Of a stretch of DNA of 8,149 nt, positions 6,363-8,149 are shown piece after piece (within the stretch, counting starts at the first letter, position 1; every line of letters starts with the position of its first letter). The notes under the pieces were generated by a model. That model saw nothing but the letters and a program-made list of their open reading frames with translations, ran no database searches and was not told the origin of the DNA. Both the position numbers and the translations under genes were made by a program. Source of the DNA: Gammaproteobacteria bacterium (GTDB taxonomy: Bacteria > Pseudomonadota > Gammaproteobacteria > Steroidobacterales > Woeseiaceae); the NCBI GenBank assembly GCA_003645495.1, contig QNFK01000060.1, forward strand, positions 1 to 8,149. Direction: 5' to 3'.

Positions 6363-6399
6363 AATGGCGGCCATTTTATCTAAATCTTGAGCCGCCAAT
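6363..6399. terminator. Possible weak terminator hairpins between convergent genes
   Basis: The 51-nt gap between the two convergent genes holds two competing stems. One is AATGG-CGG-CCATT (6363-6375) followed by TTTATC on the + strand. The other is TGGCGGC (6365-6371) pairing with GCCGCCA (6391-6397) around a 19-nt loop. Neither has a strong T tract. The location fits termination of both transcripts, but the sequence support is weak. Confidence 0.3.
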
Positions 6400-6403
6400 A
6401 TCG

Positions 6404-8122
6404 TTATCGCGGAAAACCCATTTTATCGAGGAAGGGTTCCCAGCGCGGGTCGTCGTGAAGATTGGTAAACCCTTTGCTGTTCATCATGCCGGCCAGCGCG
6501 CCGTCGCGGTTGTCGTAAGCAACTTCCAGCCACTCGAAAGCGAGATCGCTCTCACCGCGATCGGCATAGACCTGGGCTATCTGGTAGTCCGCGCTTGGCG
6601 GGTCGCCCCCCCCGCAACACTCGATCAACTCCTTAAGCGCCGCATCTGATGCACCGGCATTGCCTAACTCATGCTGGACAATGGCCGTTCCTTGCAGGCG
6701 AAAAGCGCCGAGAGTCTCCTGTTCCATTTCCGCCAGTGCTGCTGGCGCGTTCCCTTGCTCCAGCAGCACAATGCCGAGCAAAAAGTGACCAATGAACCCG
6801 CCCGGGTTCAACGAGAGTAGCATTTGTGCTGAGTCCGCCGCTTCATCCAGGCGGTCAGCGGTGTAATAGCTAATGCCCAGGTTCATATGTCCCAAATTTG
6901 AAACCGGATCGAGGGTGACAGCCTGCTGGTAAAGGTCTATAGCCTCGTCCAGGCGACCAAGTATGCGGTTCAGGGCGGCGGCCTTCATCAGAATGTCTGC
7001 ATCGCCCGGATTCAACGCCAGCGCCTGCTGCAGATGCTGACGGGCTGCGACAAAGTCCCAGCCGTGTTCCATTTCGAGCGCGGCCAGAGCGGCATAAGCT
7101 GGTCCATATTGCGGGTCTACGTCCAGTGCTTTATTGATGGTCTGACGTGCCAGCTCGTATCCCTCATAGAAGGAGAGAGGGCCGAAACCAGCAGCCTGCC
7201 GCTTGTAAACGATGCCCAGCAAATACCAGCCCGGCGCAAAGCCCGGGTCGATTTCCAGTGCCTGCTTGAGCAATGTCTCGGCCCGCGTATGGCCCTCTTC
7301 GGTAAACTGGTTAAGAAAATATCGTGCCTGCAGGTACAGCGCATAAGCCTCGGGGTTAGTCTCGGCAGCTTTGACTTCTCTGCCCAGCAGCGTGATCTTC
7401 AATGCGCTCACCACAGCTGCCGCTATCTCGTCCTGGATGGCGAATACGCCCTCAAGCTCCCGGTCGTAAGTGTCCGACCAAAGATGCGTATCAGACTTCA
7501 CCTCGATCAGCTGAGCAACGATTCGAAGTTGATTGCCCGATTTGCGCACGCTGCCTTCCAGTACATGTGCAACGTTTAGTTTGGCCGCCATCGTTGGGAC
7601 ATCCAGGTTCTGCCCCTTGAATGAAAACGCCGATGAACGCGAGGTCACCCGGAGTTCCGGAATCCCGGCCAGCAGGTTTAGTATGTCCTCCGAGATGCCA
7701 TCGGAGAAATACTCGTTGCCAGGGTCATCGCTCATATTCTCGAACGGTAAGACAGCAATCGACCGCTCCGGTGCCGGGCCGATCCACCATTTGTCGTATG
7801 CAAATAATATGACGGCAGCGCACAGCAGCGAGATAAGGACGAAGTCCAGTCGGCGGCCCGTAACATGCGTTATCGATGCTTCGGGATCAACATCCTTTTC
7901 AGGACTGATGCCCTCGGGAGTCAGTTCATAGAACCAGGAGAAGATCAGGGCAATCGGGAACCCGATCGCCAGCAGGCCGAGAGTAGTCGGGCCAATCCAA
8001 TCCGGCAGGTTGGCGAGGTCTTTGACTACCTCTGTTACCTGCATGATCAGCCAGGCCGCCACAGCGTACAGCACTGCCATCCGAAAGCCGTTGCGGCGCC
8101 TGAGCTCTGACACCAGCCCCAT
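6404..8122 (-). CDS. Membrane-anchored TolB-like / TPR repeat protein, function unknown
   Basis: 572 residues. The N-terminus, ELRRRNGFRMAVLYAVAAWL (6-25), is characteristic of a widespread proteobacterial family. Three predicted membrane helices lie at about 14-33, 45-65 and 93-109. Next comes a TolB N-terminal-like (FlgO-like) domain, from SIAVLPFENMSDDPGNEYFS (121-140) through GSVRKSGNQLRIVAQLIE (190-207) to the DTHLWSDTYDRELEGVFAIQ segment (211-230). From about 255 to 540 it is built of TPR-like helix pairs, for example ALEIDPGFAPGWYLLGIVYK (288-307) and LDEAIDLYQQAVTLDP (391-406). Relatives often carry a cyclase or winged-helix DNA-binding domain at the N-terminus; none is present here, so a scaffolding or sensing role is more likely than catalysis (inference). 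The TolB-like/TPR part would face one side of the inner membrane; I cannot settle which. An 8-G run codes for residues 504-506. The ATG at 8122 has AGG 7 nt upstream. Confidence 0.85.
   Translation of the reverse strand: MGLVSELRRRNGFRMAVLYAVAAWLIMQVTEVVKDLANLPDWIGPTTLGLLAIGFPIALIFSWFYELTPEGISPEKDVDPEASITHVTGRRLDFVLISLLCAAVILFAYDKWWIGPAPERSIAVLPFENMSDDPGNEYFSDGISEDILNLLAGIPELRVTSRSSAFSFKGQNLDVPTMAAKLNVAHVLEGSVRKSGNQLRIVAQLIEVKSDTHLWSDTYDRELEGVFAIQDEIAAAVVSALKITLLGREVKAAETNPEAYALYLQARYFLNQFTEEGHTRAETLLKQALEIDPGFAPGWYLLGIVYKRQAAGFGPLSFYEGYELARQTINKALDVDPQYGPAYAALAALEMEHGWDFVAARQHLQQALALNPGDADILMKAAALNRILGRLDEAIDLYQQAVTLDPVSNLGHMNLGISYYTADRLDEAADSAQMLLSLNPGGFIGHFLLGIVLLEQGNAPAALAEMEQETLGAFRLQGTAIVQHELGNAGASDAALKELIECCGGGDPPSADYQIAQVYADRGESDLAFEWLEVAYDNRDGALAGMMNSKGFTNLHDDPRWEPFLDKMGFPR
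6606..6613. repeat. 8-bp C/G homopolymer inside the TolB-like/TPR gene
   Basis: Eight C on the + strand (eight G in the coding strand) fall within the codons of CCGGGD (502-507). The frame is intact as given. Such runs slip during replication, and are also prone to sequencing error. Confidence 0.9.
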
Positions 8123-8129
8123 ATAGCTA

Positions 8130-8132
8130 CCT
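8130..8132 (-). promoter_or_regulatory. Short ribosome binding site of the TolB-like/TPR gene
   Basis: On the minus strand AGG lies 7 nt before the ATG at 8120-8122. It is short but well placed. Only 27 nt upstream of the start are in the window, so its promoter cannot be judged. Confidence 0.4.
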
Positions 8133-8149
8133 ATAGTTCAGCCTTATGA

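Noticed and set aside
5882..6364. 160-codon minus-strand frame opposite the acyltransferase gene
   Set aside because: It overlaps almost the whole catalytic part of a clear acyltransferase gene, its translation shows no domain, and there is no ribosome binding site evidence.
7034..7579. 181-codon + strand frame opposite the TolB-like/TPR gene
   Set aside because: It lies within a gene with clear TPR and TolB-like motifs on the other strand; the translation shows no recognisable features.

Overview
The window looks like ordinary core chromosome of a Gram-negative gammaproteobacterium. Three things point there: glycyl-tRNA synthetase is split into separate alpha and beta genes; a lipopolysaccharide heptose phosphatase gene follows it; and the order glyQ-glyS-gmhB-plsC is one I recall from Pseudomonas and relatives. 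The last gene belongs to a TolB-like/TPR membrane protein family that is common in marine and soil gammaproteobacteria. No mobile elements, CRISPR arrays, tRNAs or rRNAs were seen.

Left part (1-1483): a short hydrophobic reading frame that enters from the left edge ends on the + strand at 77. It meets glnA (minus strand, 74-1483) tail to tail, and the two stop codons share one CTAG. glnA encodes a type I glutamine synthetase with the tyrosine used for adenylylation control.

Central intergenic region (1484-2025): this is the most informative non-coding stretch. Reading toward glnA it holds two well-formed NtrC boxes 31 bp apart, a weaker third site another 30 bp out, a possible IHF site, and a near-consensus sigma-54 promoter (-24/-12). 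This is a complete nitrogen-responsive control region, arranged much like glnAp2 of enteric bacteria. The other half faces glyQ and holds a -10-like hexamer with a GC-rich discriminator and three small inverted repeats in a leader of about 200 nt.

Right-centre (2026-6352): a tightly packed + strand operon, glyQ-glyS-gmhB-plsC. Junctions are a 1-nt overlap (TAGTG), a 3-nt gap and a 4-nt overlap (TTGA). The last three genes use GTG, TTG and TTG starts. The operon couples glycine tRNA charging with envelope synthesis (inner-core heptose and phospholipid acylation).

Right end (6404-8122): a convergent minus-strand gene for a 572-residue membrane protein with three predicted membrane helices, a TolB-like domain and TPR repeats. 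Its function is not known. It carries an 8-base G/C homopolymer inside the coding sequence. I found no convincing sign of a new biological system; the best leads are the glnA control region and this uncharacterised membrane protein.
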